A DNA stretch of 64,000 nucleotides from Psoroptes ovis (GCA_002943765.1 PQWQ01000002.1:2480001-2544000), one strand, 5' to 3'. Shown: positions 12,832-26,413, counted from the stretch's first letter. Notes: generated from the sequence alone by a model not told the origin. A program made the numbers and translations.

Positions 12832-14945
12832 ATGCCCGAATCATTACAATTATCGTCAACAATTAAATCAAAAATTGAACAAATTCCTAATTCAGATTTG
12901 AGAGAAAAAATTTTCGATTGGTTAAAATGGGATAAGGTATGATTGGATCTAAAATTTGAATTTTCATAAAATTTTTTTTTGAATTTATTAGGATCCTGTA
13001 ACGCATGAAGAAATAATCAAATTAGTTGAATCTGATGACCAATTACGTTTGTCGCAATTGTTATTGCAACGACAATGTTTCGGTACTGCAGGCATTAGAG
13101 GATTAATGGAACCTGGTTTTAATGGTTTAAATAAATTGGTCATTATTCAAACATCACAAGGATTAGCTAAATATGTCACGAAATTGTCGAATGATTCTAA
13201 CAAACGACTTTTTGTTGTGATTGGCTATGATGGACGTCATAATTCTAAAATTTTTGCAAGACTTACCACCAATGTTTTCCGTCAAGCTGGTTTCAACGTT
13301 GCATTATTCTCAAAAATTGTGCCCACACCTTTTGTATCATTCGCCACTAGAATGCTTTCAGCATCCATTGGCATAGTGATAACATCATCACATAATCCAA
13401 AAAATTATAATGGATACAAAGTACTAGGTCCACAAAGTGGTGCTCAAATCTTGTCTCCGCATGATACACTTATTCAGGATTCAATTCTCAATAACCTTGA
13501 GCCATGGAATGATGAATTATGGATCACATCGGATGATAAGTTTGTATACAATGATGTAGATTTAATGGATCCGCTTGAAAAAGTTTCAGACGAATATTAC
13601 AGACAATTGATTAATATTTCAACTCGTAAAGATTTAGTCGAAAAATCTGATTTACGAATTGTTTATACAGCCTTACATGGTGTTAGTCATGAATATCTGA
13701 AGAAAATGTTTGAAATATTTGGATTTAAAAATCATTTTCCTGTTGAATCGCAAATGGAACCGGATCCAGAATTTCCCACAGTAGATTTTCCAAATCCTGA
13801 AGAAGGACAAGGTGTTTTTGTAAGTACTTGACTTCAACCCACTTAAAATTCGATTGATTTCTAACATATGACCATAGGATGAATCATATAAAACAGCAAA
13901 ACAATCAAATAGTCGATTAATATTTGCTATTGATCCTGATGCCGATCGTTTTTGTTTTGGTGAATTATGTTCGAATGAATGGCGAATTTTTAATGGTAAT
14001 GAAATCGGTGCATTATTTGGCTGGTGGATCTGGCAAGAATATACTCTCAAATATCATGATACTTTGAAAAAAAATAATTGTTACATGATATCTTCAGCTG
14101 TTTCATCTAAAATCCTTGAAACTTATGCTAACCATCAAGGTTTCAATTTTGTCGAAACATTAACAGGCTTTAAATGGATGGCCAATAAAGCCTATGATAT
14201 ACAACAAAAAAATGAACAAAACAAAGTTTTATTCTGTTTTGAAGAAGCGATCGGTTTCATGGTGAGTCTCAATTGGAGCTTAATGAGAATTCGCTTAATT
14301 GTCTCAATTTTTCGACTATTCTTTTTCAGACTTGTACAAATGTTTATGACAAAGATGGAATATCAGCAGCAGCTACAATGTTGCAAATGGCTGCATATCT
14401 TCGATCACAAGGATTGACTTTTACTGATAAATTAAATGAAATCTACACCAAATACGGTTTTCATTATAGCATCAATTCTTATTATCATTGTTATGAGCCA
14501 GCTAAAATTAAAAAAATATTCAATCGAATAATGAATATCGATGGAAAAGGGCAAGGTTCATATATCAAAGAAGTCAATGGTGTTAAAGTTACAAGAGTTC
14601 GTGATTTATGTAGTGGTTATGATTCAGCCATGAATGATAAAAAAGCTAAATTACCGTCAACATGTATGCTGACCTTTTATTTTGAAAATGGCTCAGTTAT
14701 TACATTACGTACAAGCGGTACAGAACCGAAGATTAAATATTATTCTGAAATCATTGGAAAACCCGGTGATGGGTAAGTTGATATGAATTTCTTATTATAA
14801 CAAATTCTTGATTGTATTCTTCATCTCAACATAACTAATTAGCATTTGGGAAAAAATCAAAGATGAACATAAGAAATTGATTGATGCAGTTTTAGAAGTA
14901 TTATTAGAACCTAAAAAGAATGAATTGATACCCAAAAAAGATTAA
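12832..14945 (+). CDS. PGM2: Phosphoglucomutase-2 / phosphopentomutase
   Basis: Five exons in phase: 12832-12936, 12992-13819, 13878-14261, 14330-14772, 14843-14945; 620 residues, close to the 612 of human PGM2. The family moves phosphate between C1 and C6 of glucose or C1 and C5 of (deoxy)ribose in the cytosol through a phosphoserine enzyme. Seen: FGTAGIRG near the start of the catalytic region; the active-site loop TSSHNPKNYNGYK with phosphoserine expected at Ser168; the metal-binding loop DPDADR at 330-335; the substrate loop CFEEAIGFM; and the phosphate-binding loop RTSGTEPKIKYY from about 566. The spacing and C-terminal sequence match PGM2 better than PGM1. The start is the first ATG, just after an A-rich leader. 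It converges on the syntrophin gene. Confidence 0.95.
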
Positions 14946-15372
14946 ACATATAAAAAAACTGAACAATCATTATTCATTTGAATCATTATTGGCTACAATC
15001 ATTTATAGTCTCGATCAAACAAACACTATTTATACAAAATTATTTGTTTTACAATAAAAGATTTTATTTATATAATTTATAAAAATAAAAATTCCTCGAT
15101 AATTAAAATGCGTGTTTGCTCCATCAAGAATATTTTACAGATATGTTACATGCCATTCATTCTTTATGATGATGGTGATGATACAAACCATATCACCATT
15201 TGTTGATAAATTATTTACAATTTTTGAAATACGGTGGGTCAAAATATCATATTTTCAAATATCTTTTAAATGATTCATTATCAAATTGAAATCGACATAA
15301 ATCTTTTTGTCGTTTGTGCTGGGAATTCGTTTGGTAACCATTAAATTTGTAACCAACATATAATGGTCATAT
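14946..15372. other. Convergent 3' interval between PGM2 and the syntrophin gene
   Basis: 427 bp between two stop codons. It contains candidate polyadenylation signals on both strands (15053-15058 plus, 15063-15068 minus) and no other recognisable element. Confidence 0.6.
15053..15058 (+). promoter_or_regulatory. Candidate polyadenylation signal of PGM2
   Basis: AATAAA 108 bp after the PGM2 stop. The complementary strand has AATAAA at 15063-15068, a candidate signal for the converging syntrophin gene, so the two transcripts may overlap at their 3' ends. Confidence 0.5.
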
Positions 15373-18020
15373 TTACATTACTTCAAGTGCATATACTTTT
15401 GCTCTTAAAAATGAATGAATCGAAAATATGATGGTTTGTAAACAGCTACATTGTAATATATATTGTTTGTTAATGTTTTTTTCGGAGACAAATGTTAGTG
15501 ATAATATGTTTTCCCCATCATCTGATGAATGTTTTAATTGATAAAATTGATAAGACCATCGATTCCGATTTTGTTGCGCATCATGAAAATCAAAACCATT
15601 TTTCCAATCAATTCGAAATGATCCAATTATATTATCAGGTAACAATGTTACGGTAAATATTTTACACTTGAAAAATTTTAATGAAAGAATTAATTAAAAT
15701 GATTCATGATTAATTATCAATTTTAATTGTTTACCTCATTTTTCAATACTGAATAATAATTTGATAAGTTCCATGAATTATTCAAATTCTTCAATTGAAA
15801 ATTACATTCTGTTGAATAATAATTTTGTTCTAACTTCTGATGTTGTGATTTACAATTGATGATTAAAAAACAATTACTTTTATTGTCACATTGTTCATTA
15901 GATTTTAAACAACGAAAATCAGATTGATAGCAATAGAGGCATTGCATCGATAATAATTCTAATTCATTTTCAATACATTTGTTTAATTTATTTAAACGTT
16001 GTAATAATTTTAAATTATTTCGATGCTCGCTCGTTGATATATTCGATGATGATGTACGATTGTTTTGATCATTATTACTGTTATGAAATCCATTCGTATT
16101 ATTCTGTTGCAAATTTGTATAACTGTTATTTGTTGTATCACTGTTGATGCTTGTTGAACGACTGCCAACACTACCTAAACTACCAATACAATTATTACTA
16201 CTATTTGATTGATTTTTGGAATGTTGAAACAAAATATTATCAATTCTACGGCGATATTTCATCAACGTATCGATCGGTGCACATTTGAATATATACAATT
16301 TTCCCCCTTTCAATATTAAAAATCTTGATAACCAACGATAGCGATGATTGTGCTGTATCTGTTGATTATTATTGTTATTATGGTCATTGCTATGATTATT
16401 TAATGAAAAATGAGATAAAATGGATGTTTTTGATGAAAATAATGACAATGATGAAGATGATTTAGATTTTTCAACGCTAACTCGTTCAGATATATGACCC
16501 ATGTATAAAAAATGGTCATTTTTAGGAAAATTTTTGTTGAAGTTTTGTATCTGTGATTAAAAGGAGAAAAATATTGGAATTAATAAATTAATGGTTGAAT
16601 AAATATTTAAAATACTCACAAAATTATAGGCAAGATTATCAATAATTGTCTTAATTGTTCTATACCATTTTAGGCAAATATCTTCGCTTGTACATTCAAT
16701 CACAATCGAGCGATTATCATTATTTATGGGATTTATTTGAATGATTTCAAAACTAGAATCACGTATTTTATCACTAAACGATATATAACGAGTAATACCC
16801 GCTAAAAATAGATTGATATGAAAACTGTTACTATTATGATCTGAATCAGTATCATCACTACTAATATTGCAATGATTTTTAACATCTTCATCACTAAAAT
16901 CTTTCGGATTTATCGTCAAAGACATTTGTCGATGAATTTCAGTATCTTTGGCTGATGATAATTTATTCATAGAGAAATAATTATCTTTTTTCCATTTACG
17001 TTTATAATCTATCACAGATTTTGCATGTTTTAGTCGTAATTTTATTTGATTACCACAATTAATCAACAATTTTAATGTATCATTATGTGTTGTATTCTCA
17101 TTAATTGGCATATCATTTATTGATAATATTTGATCACCAATAAAAATTTGACCATTCATTTGTGCTAATGAATTTGGGCGTATATCAATGATGATGATCG
17201 ATGAATTGAATTCAGAGCCGCCAATTATTTTAATTCCTAAACCAGTCGATGGATTTTTATTACGATTTAATATGACTGTTCGGATATTATTATCATTTGA
17301 ACTTCGATGAGATTGCGATCTAAATGAATCATGATCGACTAGATAATCATCTTCATAATAATCATTTTCATCACTATCTGATTGTTCAATACTTTCATCT
17401 TCAAAATTATTATTATCGTCATTGAATTTTTCAAAAGTTTCATTCTAGACAAAATATTTCAGAGTAAAAAAAGTATTCATGATTGTCATATATGATAAAA
17501 TGCTCATTAAACTTACTGAATTCAATTGAAAATTATCATTTTTCAATATTGGTGGATAATTACCAATAAGAAACTTCAAACATTGTTTGTTATTGATGCA
17601 ACTATCATTACTATTATTAGAACTAATCGAGTTGGTACGTCTAAACGATTTTATAGATTGATGGCGAGTCAATCGATTGAATCTATTCGTTTTGGATTGT
17701 TTTTCACTTGTTCCCATTAATTTATCATCATTACTATTGGATGGTAATGTTATGATAAGTCCATTATTTTTTATCGACAATACACTTAATGTTAAGTTTT
17801 TATTTGATGGTAATCCGTTGATCGTTTGCTGCCGTCTAAATTTTGAAATTTTCTCAGAATTTGATTTGCGATAATCATCTTTACAATCATTAACTGATGA
17901 TGACGATTTTGTTGATTTACGACTTAATCGTAAACTTTGACTACGAAACGGAAATCTTTTAAATGATGACAAAGCTGTTGTTTTTGTTGTTGACAGGTTG
18001 AATGTGTCAGATTTAGCCAT
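15373..18020 (-). CDS. Gamma-syntrophin-like scaffold protein (PDZ and split PH domains)
   Basis: Minus-strand exons in order 17517-18020, 16620-17444, 15735-16550, 15373-15666; every junction is phase 0; 812 residues. Syntrophins are membrane-cytoskeleton adaptors that bind dystrophin or dystrobrevin through the C-terminal SU domain and channels or enzymes through PDZ. Seen: basic Ser-rich N-terminus; acidic linker; PDZ at about 222-308 with loop STGLGIKIIGG and IFIGDQILSIND; a following PH half; a second PH beginning at NDHFLYMGHIS; and the SU domain in the last exon, with YQFYQLKHSSDDG and FSIHSFLRAKVYALE. The gamma type is chosen because the PH2 entry and the KGSSDDG-like signature follow SNTG1/2. 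It is much longer than the 517-residue human SNTG1 because of the N-terminus and an Asn/Ser-rich insertion in PH2. A CAG directly precedes the ATG, so an upstream exon is possible. Confidence 0.85.
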
Positions 18021-18964
18021 CTGTAAGTGTGAAAAAATGGTAAAAAATGGATCAAATTTCAGCTAAAATCGATGAATTGTTTAAATGGAACATTTCATTT
18101 TCAATGGGAAAAATGTCATCCGGATTATATTTCACGGAAGTTTTACGTGAAAATAAATAATATCATCGAACATTTATGATAAAATAAACAATGGAGAAAT
18201 TTCAGAGAAATCGCAAATGAATTTGGGTCAATTTTGGTTGGAAAAAAGTGTTGCGGGTTATAAATTTGCAGTCGAAGAGAAAATTGAAAAAAATTAATTG
18301 AAATCGAAATATTCAATCAAACATTTCATCCATTTCTATTGAATTTCGATTGAATTTCATTTAAAAATCAATATCGATGAGATATATATTGATGATATAT
18401 TTAAATAATAAATTTCATTAATCACATACATTCAAAATGATTGGAAAATCATTGAAACAAATAAATGTTTGACAAATAAATTTCTATATTTTTTTCATTT
18501 TAATCAAAGCCAAATAAGGCAAAATATAGTGTGCATAATATGAGAAAATTTATTGACAACTCGAAATCAATGATAATAATGGTAATAATAATAATAATTA
18601 ATTCTAAATTTTATAAAGCTGAATCATTCAAACAATAACAAAATATTTCAATTTCAAGAATTTTCAATGATGAATGATGATGATGATGACGAGAAAAACA
18701 AACAAACACTTGAATCGATATTTGATTGTATTGATTTTGTATTGGAAAATAATAATACGCGTATTAATTCATTTATTTATTCATTTAAAAATTTTCAACA
18801 TTGAATTTTGACCTTTAATACTTGAAATGTATTGAATTTTTTTTTAATACATGAATATATGTTGTTTAATTAATCAGCATCATTTGTATTTGATTTAGTT
18901 GACAAACAACATAACAAACAACAACAACAAACAATATGTGTCCATTCATTCAGTGTTTGTTTGT

Positions 18965-19096
18965 TCAATGATTGTTGCTGGTTTGTTTGTGTATGTTCGA
19001 TGCCAAGATTATGATGATTACAATGAAAATTATAATGGCCATCAATCATTATCATTGATATTGCAAGGCAGTATGGCAGCCACACAATTTCAATGA
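18965..19096 (+). CDS. Possible small secreted peptide (unrecognised, low confidence)
   Basis: The frame is open from 18899 to 19096. Starting at the ATG at 18968-18970 it gives a hydrophobic stretch MIVAGLFVYVRC followed by an acidic, Tyr/Asn-rich segment (QDYDDYNENYNG) and ends at TGA. This looks like a signal peptide with a short mature peptide. AATAAA follows at 19143-19148. No family was recognised, there are no cysteine pairs in the mature part, and the frame could be chance or the first exon of a longer gene. Confidence 0.2.
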   Translation, partial: SMIVAGLFVYVRCQDYDDYNENYNGHQSLSLILQGSMAATQFQ

Positions 19097-21282
19097 TACA
19101 TACACCAACACACACACACACAAAATCAGATTTTTAATTTGAAATAAACGAATGAAACAATCATAGAAATGTCATATTTTTACACACAAAAAAATGAATC
19201 ATAGAATTATGAATTGAATTGAATCAAATTGACCGAATTTAATTATTATTATATTGAATAAAAAAACAGGTATAGCCTCGAATCAAATTGTGTTTATATT
19301 ATCAAAAAATATATCACATATCAAATTGAATAGAATTGAAAATAATGTTATTCATTCATTTTTAGGATAGCTTATTTGAGCTAATATTGTTATTATTATT
19401 AGCTGAACATTTGAAATTGTTGTTTGAAAAGAGGTCACCATCATCATGCTAATCATCATTGAAACATCCATTGGAAATACACCATGATTATTCAATTCAA
19501 TTCAATTTAAAAACAATTTAAATTCAAATGAATTTTTTGATGTTTTACGGAATATCAAATTATATTTTCATGTTAAACTATCAAATATTATCAAAACTCA
19601 TGAATACGAAAATAGCAAGACCTAAAAATGTCATGAAACAATGATAATCAAGGTGTTTTATGGTTTTTCCTTTTGTTGTTGTTGTTTGGTAGATCATAAA
19701 CATCAATAATTCAAAGATGTTTGAATAGATTTTCCCAAGATAATCAGCCAAATCATAAATCAATTCGACACCTACCTTGATAATTGTGCTTGAATGATGA
19801 ATGAAGATTTGCCGAACAAAATTAATTATAGACTAAATTTGATGCATTTTGCGAAAATATTTTTTTCTTTGTAAAATTCTAATTGTTATCAATATAAATA
19901 GACACGTTTGATCAATTGAACTTAATTTTAATTCAATTTCTGCGAAATCATGTGATATAAATGTGTGATTATCATTTGCTGTTTGTTGCTTATGTCACTT
20001 ATTTCTTGATCACTTTTAAAAATTATCGATAAAATGAAACACTATGGTTACCCACAACGACACAAATCATTAAGCGATCATCATTCAATTGATAATCCAC
20101 AATTGAAGTGGATTAATTTTCATTTCAATGATGTTATTTTCAGCTTGTTTGAAAGCATGATGACAATTGTTGCAATAAATAATTAAATATTTCATTAAAT
20201 AGACACAATTAATTAATTTATTTTATGAATATTTCAATGGAGGGATTCTCTTTTTGTTTTTTTCTGGGTTGGGCGGAAATTTCAAAATTGAAATTGAATT
20301 TTTTTTTTTTTTTGAAAAAACAATGATCATATCAAATTTAGGCAATCATCCAACTATAACATATGAATGAAACTCTCGTTAAATTTCACTCATACACACA
20401 TAAACACCGGTTGTTTATCTTTTCACAATGTGAAAATACTAATGAATTTGAATGAAAATCGTATGAATCATAAAATTGTGTGAATCCAAGTTTTTTTCTT
20501 TTCAAATTAAACAAAACAGATGTATGATTTATTATCATCTTCTTGAAAGTTGTTGTTGCATGTGAATTTAAAATATAATAGTAATTGAATTGAAATTTCA
20601 ATTCAATTTCAATTTTTCAAAGCTGCAACAATTTAAAATTTTTAAACTTCAATGTTTATATATTCACAATCATACATCTGCTAGGTTCTCTTCTCTTTGC
20701 TGCATTTCTTTGTCTGCAAATGTTAAATTGAAGCCAACAACTGGATTTCAGAAATTACTTGTCAGTTGGTTGGTTCATTGGTTTTCTTTTCCAATTCAAT
20801 TTCAAGCTAAAAGAGAAATTTTTGTCTTCTTCAATCATTTCTTGCTGATATTATATCAATAATAACCAAATAGTGAATAACGAATGTAGACAAAATGTAA
20901 AAATTTCTCACACAATCAACAAGTTGATACCAAAACACATACACACACACGTATTTTCATGTTTGGGGTGAATGAATGAATGCATGGTATTATACTGGTT
21001 TATCGAATCCGACCACCGTCACCACCAGCATCATCATCATAAATGAAAACAGCAACCACTTACAACAAAAAAAATCATCCAACCGATCAAGCTAATCAAC
21101 CATTGTTGTTAAAATGCAAAATATGTCTACATTACCATAACATTTTGATTAAAAATTAAATCAATTATGGAAATTTTGGAAATCAAAATTATCAATTATG
21201 ATAATGATGATGCATTTATAACAATGATAATAATGTAATAATCAATTTTAATGATAATCTAAATGTTTTGATTGAATCAAAT

Positions 21283-21288
21283 TTTATT
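21283..21288 (-). promoter_or_regulatory. Candidate polyadenylation signal of CARS
   Basis: AATAAA on the minus strand, about 165 bp past the CARS stop. Position is the only support. Confidence 0.4.
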
Positions 21289-21450
21289 TTATCATTTTGG
21301 ACAAAAATCAATACTTGAGTAAAAAATGGATATTCAGAGTAGAAAATGATTATTGAAATTGAATTATTCAAATAATAATTAAATGGTCATTGGCTGTCAT
21401 TCCGTATTTGAAAATGAATTTTATAAATTTCAATCATTAAGTCCATGATT

Positions 21451-23798
21451 TTACGATTTCATTTTTGCCATATAATCATTGAATTTTTTCTCCTGTAATT
21501 GATAACGTTTGACAATTTTTTTCAACGCTGTTTTTGTCAATTCATCTCCATTTTGATCATGTGTTGGCATACCATTTGAATCGAATTTTGAATATTTATC
21601 TGTTTCACTTTTAAACATTTCTTTTGGATCAATTGGTATTGTATTGATTGATTTAGCTGATTCATTCAATTTTCGCTGTTTCATTTCATTTTTCTCTTTT
21701 TCCATTTCTTCTAAACGCTTCAATTTTTCTTCACGTTCTTTCATCAATGTATCACGATCGACAAATTTTAATCGCCATTGTTGTTGACCATCATTCGTTT
21801 CATAATCTTCCATACGAATGCCTAATTCAGGAAATATCGTATCTCGAATATGATCACAAAGCATGAATAATTGTTTGTTTTTCAATTCTTTTGCAATGTT
21901 TCGTATATCATCACGTAATTTAGCTATTGTTTCAATATATGGTAAAATTATTTGTTCTTTATCGACAATATTTTCAATATTATTTATCGGTTTCATAGAT
22001 TCATTATCGGATAAGATGATTAATTGTTTTTCATTCACAAATTCTTCACAACCGAAAATATTCAATAAACGGGATAAATATTTAGCAATCATGCATAATA
22101 ATAATACATTTGAATTGTTTTGTTTATTTTGCATATAAATATTCACGATTGACAATAAACGTCTTATCTCTTCGCAAGATTTTTTCGTGTCAATATTATC
22201 ATGTAATGCCTGATCAATACGCTGGACATGTTCAATGAATCTAAATTGAAAATTAAAATTAAGTTAAAAATATGAATCAAAGTTTAAGTTTAAGAGGACA
22301 AACATACTTTTCATAGAGGCTAATTTCATCATTCAACCATTTAATTGCACGTGATTCTATTGATAATTTTTGATTTTGTCTCAAAATATCTTTGATTGTT
22401 AAAAAGAATTCCTGTGTAAACGATGGAAAAAAGAGGTTAAATCGATTATAATATATTACAATACAGACTTACATTAAGATTTTTTTCAAAATGTACAGCA
22501 TCATTCATTGAATTGTCACTGTAATCCAGTGTATCTTTCCATGAATGCATTAAAAATAATAATCGTAATTGCCTTGATGTTATTTTTTTCAAAACATCTT
22601 TGATCGTGATAAAATTTTTCAATGATTTTGACATTTTACAGCCTTGTATCGTTAAATGCCCTGAATGTAAAAAATAATTAACCCAAGGTTTTCCATTATT
22701 GAAATATGCTTCTGATTGTGCCATTTCATTATCATGATGCGGAAAACGTAAATCAATTCCTCCTGAATGTATATCCATTTGTTCGCCAAGGATTGCTGAT
22801 GCCATTACTGAACATTCAATATGCCAACCGGGGCGTCCATGGCCCCATGGTGATTCCCACCAAGGTTCACCGGGTTTTGAATTTTTCCACAATGCGAAAT
22901 CATTCGCATTACGTTTTTCATCGACTGTATTAGTTGATAAATCACCTTCACCCTCGGCCAACGTTTTACAATCACCATATGCTTCCGGTAATAATTTTGC
23001 ATAAAATTGATCGGGTGCATTCGCAAATTTCTCCGTATCGAAATAAACAGAACCATTAGATTCATATGCATAATTATTATCAATAATTTTTTGAATATAA
23101 TCTACGATTTCTGGTACATATTCAGACACTCTTGTGACACAATCAGGGGGCAATATATTTAATGCCAACATATCTTGATTATAGTCATTTTCATAAAAAC
23201 GTGGTAGTGAAATGAATATTTCACGATCACAAACTTCATGACCAAAATTTCTATCTAACCAAATTGATAAAATGTCTTTGACATTTGTAATAATATTTTC
23301 AATATTTTCAGAATGATTCTGAATCACCGTTTCTGCGTCGGAAATCAATTTCTTGAGCATTGTTTTCTTATCAGGATCTGTTTCTTTATCAAATTTTGAT
23401 CTAATTTCTTGTAATGCATTATTTAAATCATCGAGGATTTGTTGCTTTTCTTTTCTATTTTCTTTGATATCATTCAAATATTTATCGAATAAATAATTTT
23501 GTCTGGCTTTACGAATGATTTTATCATCAATATCGGTAATATTTTGAACGAAAAATATTTCATAATTAAAATAATTTTGCAATATTCGACGAATAATATC
23601 AAATGTTATATAACTTCTTGCATGTCCCATATGTGATGAATCATAAACAGTTGGACCACAATTATACCATTTAATTTTTTTATGATCAATCGTTTTGAAT
23701 TCATTTTTTTCTCTAGTTAACGAATTGAATAGTTGCAATTTTAATTGATTAGCGGTTACCGGTAATTTCCATTCAGGTTGTTTACGTTTATCAGCCAT
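21451..23798 (-). CDS. CARS1: Cysteinyl-tRNA synthetase, cytosolic
   Basis: Minus-strand exons 22473-23798, 22308-22411, 21451-22240, in phase; 739 residues against about 748 for the human cytosolic enzyme. It attaches cysteine to tRNA-Cys using ATP and is a class I synthetase. Seen: the zinc/active-site opening YNCGPTVYDSSHMGHARSY with Cys47 and the HIGH-type motif HMGH at 56-59; the zinc-ligand segment HIECSVMA and GGIDLRFPHHDNE; and the second ATP motif KMSKS at 388-392. The eukaryotic insertion within the catalytic domain (about 110-180, charged) and the Lys/Glu-rich C-terminal extension with a coiled region mark the cytosolic rather than mitochondrial form. No targeting peptide is seen. 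It is divergent from the sugar transporter gene, 702 bp between start codons. Confidence 0.96.
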
Positions 23799-24500
23799 TG
23801 TAATAGTTCAGGTAAAATTAATTTAATTTAAACAATAATTTAAGATTTCTTATGGATTAAATCATCATAAGCAAAACAAAACACGTTGAAATTTTATGAA
23901 AATTAGCGGCGTCATCTATTTTTAAATGCAAAAAGAAACCATCTTCAAAACAGACGATAATTTTCAAAAAATTGACAACAAAAAACAAAACGCCATCATA
24001 AAGTTTTGAGCTGAATTTTATTTTTATTTTCCTTTATTTTTTTCTTTGTTTCAATGTTTGGCAACTAATTTGAGAAAAAATTCCGAAATGAAAAATTAGC
24101 CAAAATCAATCGATCAATTGTCCAATTTATGCAAAGAAAAAAAATCAATGTTTTCTCTGAAAATATAAAACTGTCATATGATTGTCAAAATGATTGCAGC
24201 AATCCTCTGATTATATTCAACTTTAGGTTCATGATTTTGTTATTATGTGTTTAAATCGATTCCATTTCTATTGTTTTGATAATTTATTTGAATAATTAAT
24301 TAATTGATTGCACAATTATTATGATTAATCCGAGATAAGAGTCATTGATGCCATATTTTTGCTATCATTTTCAATCATTTTTCATTCAAACATATGTCAT
24401 AAATTTTTGTAATTATTCTTGAAAAATTTGTTTATTTTTAATTTTAATCGATTTTTATTTTAACGTTGCAGCATAGTCAATCGATAATTCATTTTTGAAA
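23799..24500. other. Divergent intergenic interval between CARS and the sugar transporter
   Basis: 702 bp between two oppositely oriented start codons, so it must hold both promoters or one shared promoter. No TATA or other core element stands out in the AT-rich background. Confidence 0.55.
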
Positions 24501-26072
24501 ATGGCTGATACAACATTATTGATTGAAGATCAACATCATAGACAACCTAAATATTTTTTAGCAGCTTTGAGTGCATGGTTAGGCTCATTTTCAATCGGCA
24601 CTGTACTAGGGTATTCATCACCAGCTTTGACTAGCTTTGAACAACAAGGTTCACATATACATTTAAATGATTTCACCAATTCAATATTTGCCAGTTTGAT
24701 GCCATTTGGTGCAATTATTGGCTCAGTATTTGCTGGTTTTTGCACGGAATCGTTCGGACGTAAAGGCACACTAATATTCACTATATTACCCTTTGTCAGT
24801 GGATGGATATTCATTGCATATTCTGGTAATTTGAATTCAATCGCAACATTAATGATAGGAAGATTTTTGACCGGTTTATGTTGCGGAATACTGTCATTAA
24901 CTGTACCTGTCTACATTGGTGAGACATGTGAACCATCCAAACGCGGATTTTTTGGTTCAGGCTATCAATTGACTGTAACTATTGGCATTGTACTTACATA
25001 TATCCTCGGAAAATATTTTATATGGTCGGATTTAGCATTATTTCTGACAACTTTCCCGCTGTTATTATTATTGACGATTTTAATGATGCCAGAATCGCCA
25101 GTATGGCTATTGAAAAATGGTAGAATATCCGAAGCAACTGAAGCAAATATATTTTTACATGGTGCTGAAGGTAGTCGTCGTATGGCTGTCGATATTACAA
25201 TACAACAAGATACAATTAACAATGATCACATACTTACAAATGGTGATGGCAATAACGTCGCCAGTAGTTTATATATAAACGGAAATTCATCATCAATTAT
25301 TCAACAATTTCGTTTATTTTCATTAAGAAAATATTATAAGCCACTATATATATCGATTGCATTGATGTTTTTCCAACAATTTTCTGGTGTCAATGCAATG
25401 ATATTTTTCATGTCCTCAATATTTGAAAATTCAAATTTTAAAACAATATCTCCATCTGATTCAACAATAATTGTTGGTTTCATTCAAGTATTGGCAACTT
25501 TGATGGCCTGCTTTTTCAGCGATAAGTATGTTCTTGAATTCTAATTCACTTTTTATGTTCATTTTTATTTTCATTTATTCAATATTAGGTTCGGAAGACG
25601 TATATTAATGATAGTATCGAGTATTGGCTGTCATTTGAGTTTAATACCGACAATTATATATTATTTTATCAATAATAAACATCCTGAATATAATTTAAAT
25701 ATAAATTATGGCTGGATACCAATAATATCAATGATTTTGTTCATGATATCATTTTCATTAGGCTTAGGACCAATACCATGGCTATTATTAGGTGAATTAT
25801 TACCATTGAATGTTAAAAAATTATCAACAATAATTGTATCATCATTCAATTGGTTTTGTGCATTCATAATAATAACATTCTACTATAAATTAGTGGAAGT
25901 GATCGGTATTGAAGTTACATACTCATTATTTTCATTCATATGTTTTCTATGTACATTATTCAATATCTTATTTTTACCTGAAACAAAAGGTAAATCATTT
26001 CATGAAATTGAACAATTATTCATCAATGATCAAAGATCTCAGCAATTATCAAATAATGAAAATACTGAGTAG
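24501..26072 (+). CDS. Facilitated sugar transporter, SLC2A / Tret1-like (major facilitator superfamily)
   Basis: Two exons, 24501-25525 and 25589-26072, joined within the Lys codon of SDKFGRR; 502 residues, the usual size. It is expected to carry hexoses or trehalose across the plasma membrane through 12 helices. Seen: ATG at 24501 in AAAATGG context; N-terminal half with the loop ESFGRKG and PVYIGETCEPSKRG; the end-of-helix-6 signature PESPVWLL; the intracellular loop, here with an Asn/Ser-rich insertion; the helix-7 motif QQFSGVNAMIFF; the second loop DKFGRR; helix-10 GPIPWLLLGELLP; and the C-terminal PETKGKSFHEIE. These fit the class III (GLUT6/8) and insect trehalose transporter group. 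Substrate cannot be told from sequence. Confidence 0.93.
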
Positions 26073-26413
26073 TAAAAATAATAAATCGATTCATAATAGA
26101 CTGTTTGTTATCACTTAATCAAATCAAAAAAATTACATAAATTTTATGATCTAAATAATTATTTTTATTAATTAATTAAAATTATTAAATTGATTTAATT
26201 TAAAAAAAATTTGAAATCGTCCTTTATGTATGGTCACATCCAGAGTTGATTATATTGACAAAGCATTTTTCCAATTAGATTTCTTTAATTTTTATTTTAA
26301 TTTGATAGTCATTCAATTTAACTGAATTAATTAATCAATTTATAAATTTTGATTCGTTAAAAATCTGTCGAAATTCTTGTGATTATAATTGACAAACATA
26401 CTCGATAATTATT
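26073..26413. other. Intergenic interval between sugar transporter and cornichon
   Basis: 341 bp of AT-rich sequence between two same-strand genes, holding the 3' end of the first and the promoter of the second. Nothing further was seen. Confidence 0.55.

Larger units (their letters stand above)
18021..21450. other. Intergenic stretch, 3.4 kb, between syntrophin and CARS
   Basis: AT-rich DNA with an AC-rich simple stretch near 20936-20952 and T runs. The only frame with any protein-like character is the short one at 18965-19096, listed separately. No RNA gene was recognised. Confidence 0.6.

Noticed and set aside
20590..20862. 90-codon plus-strand frame between syntrophin and CARS
   Set aside because: Starts inside an inverted AATTGAAATT-type simple stretch, and no recognisable protein features were seen.
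20936..20952. AC-repeat tract considered as a regulatory element
   Set aside because: Only a short simple repeat of the kind scattered through the window; nothing links it to a gene.
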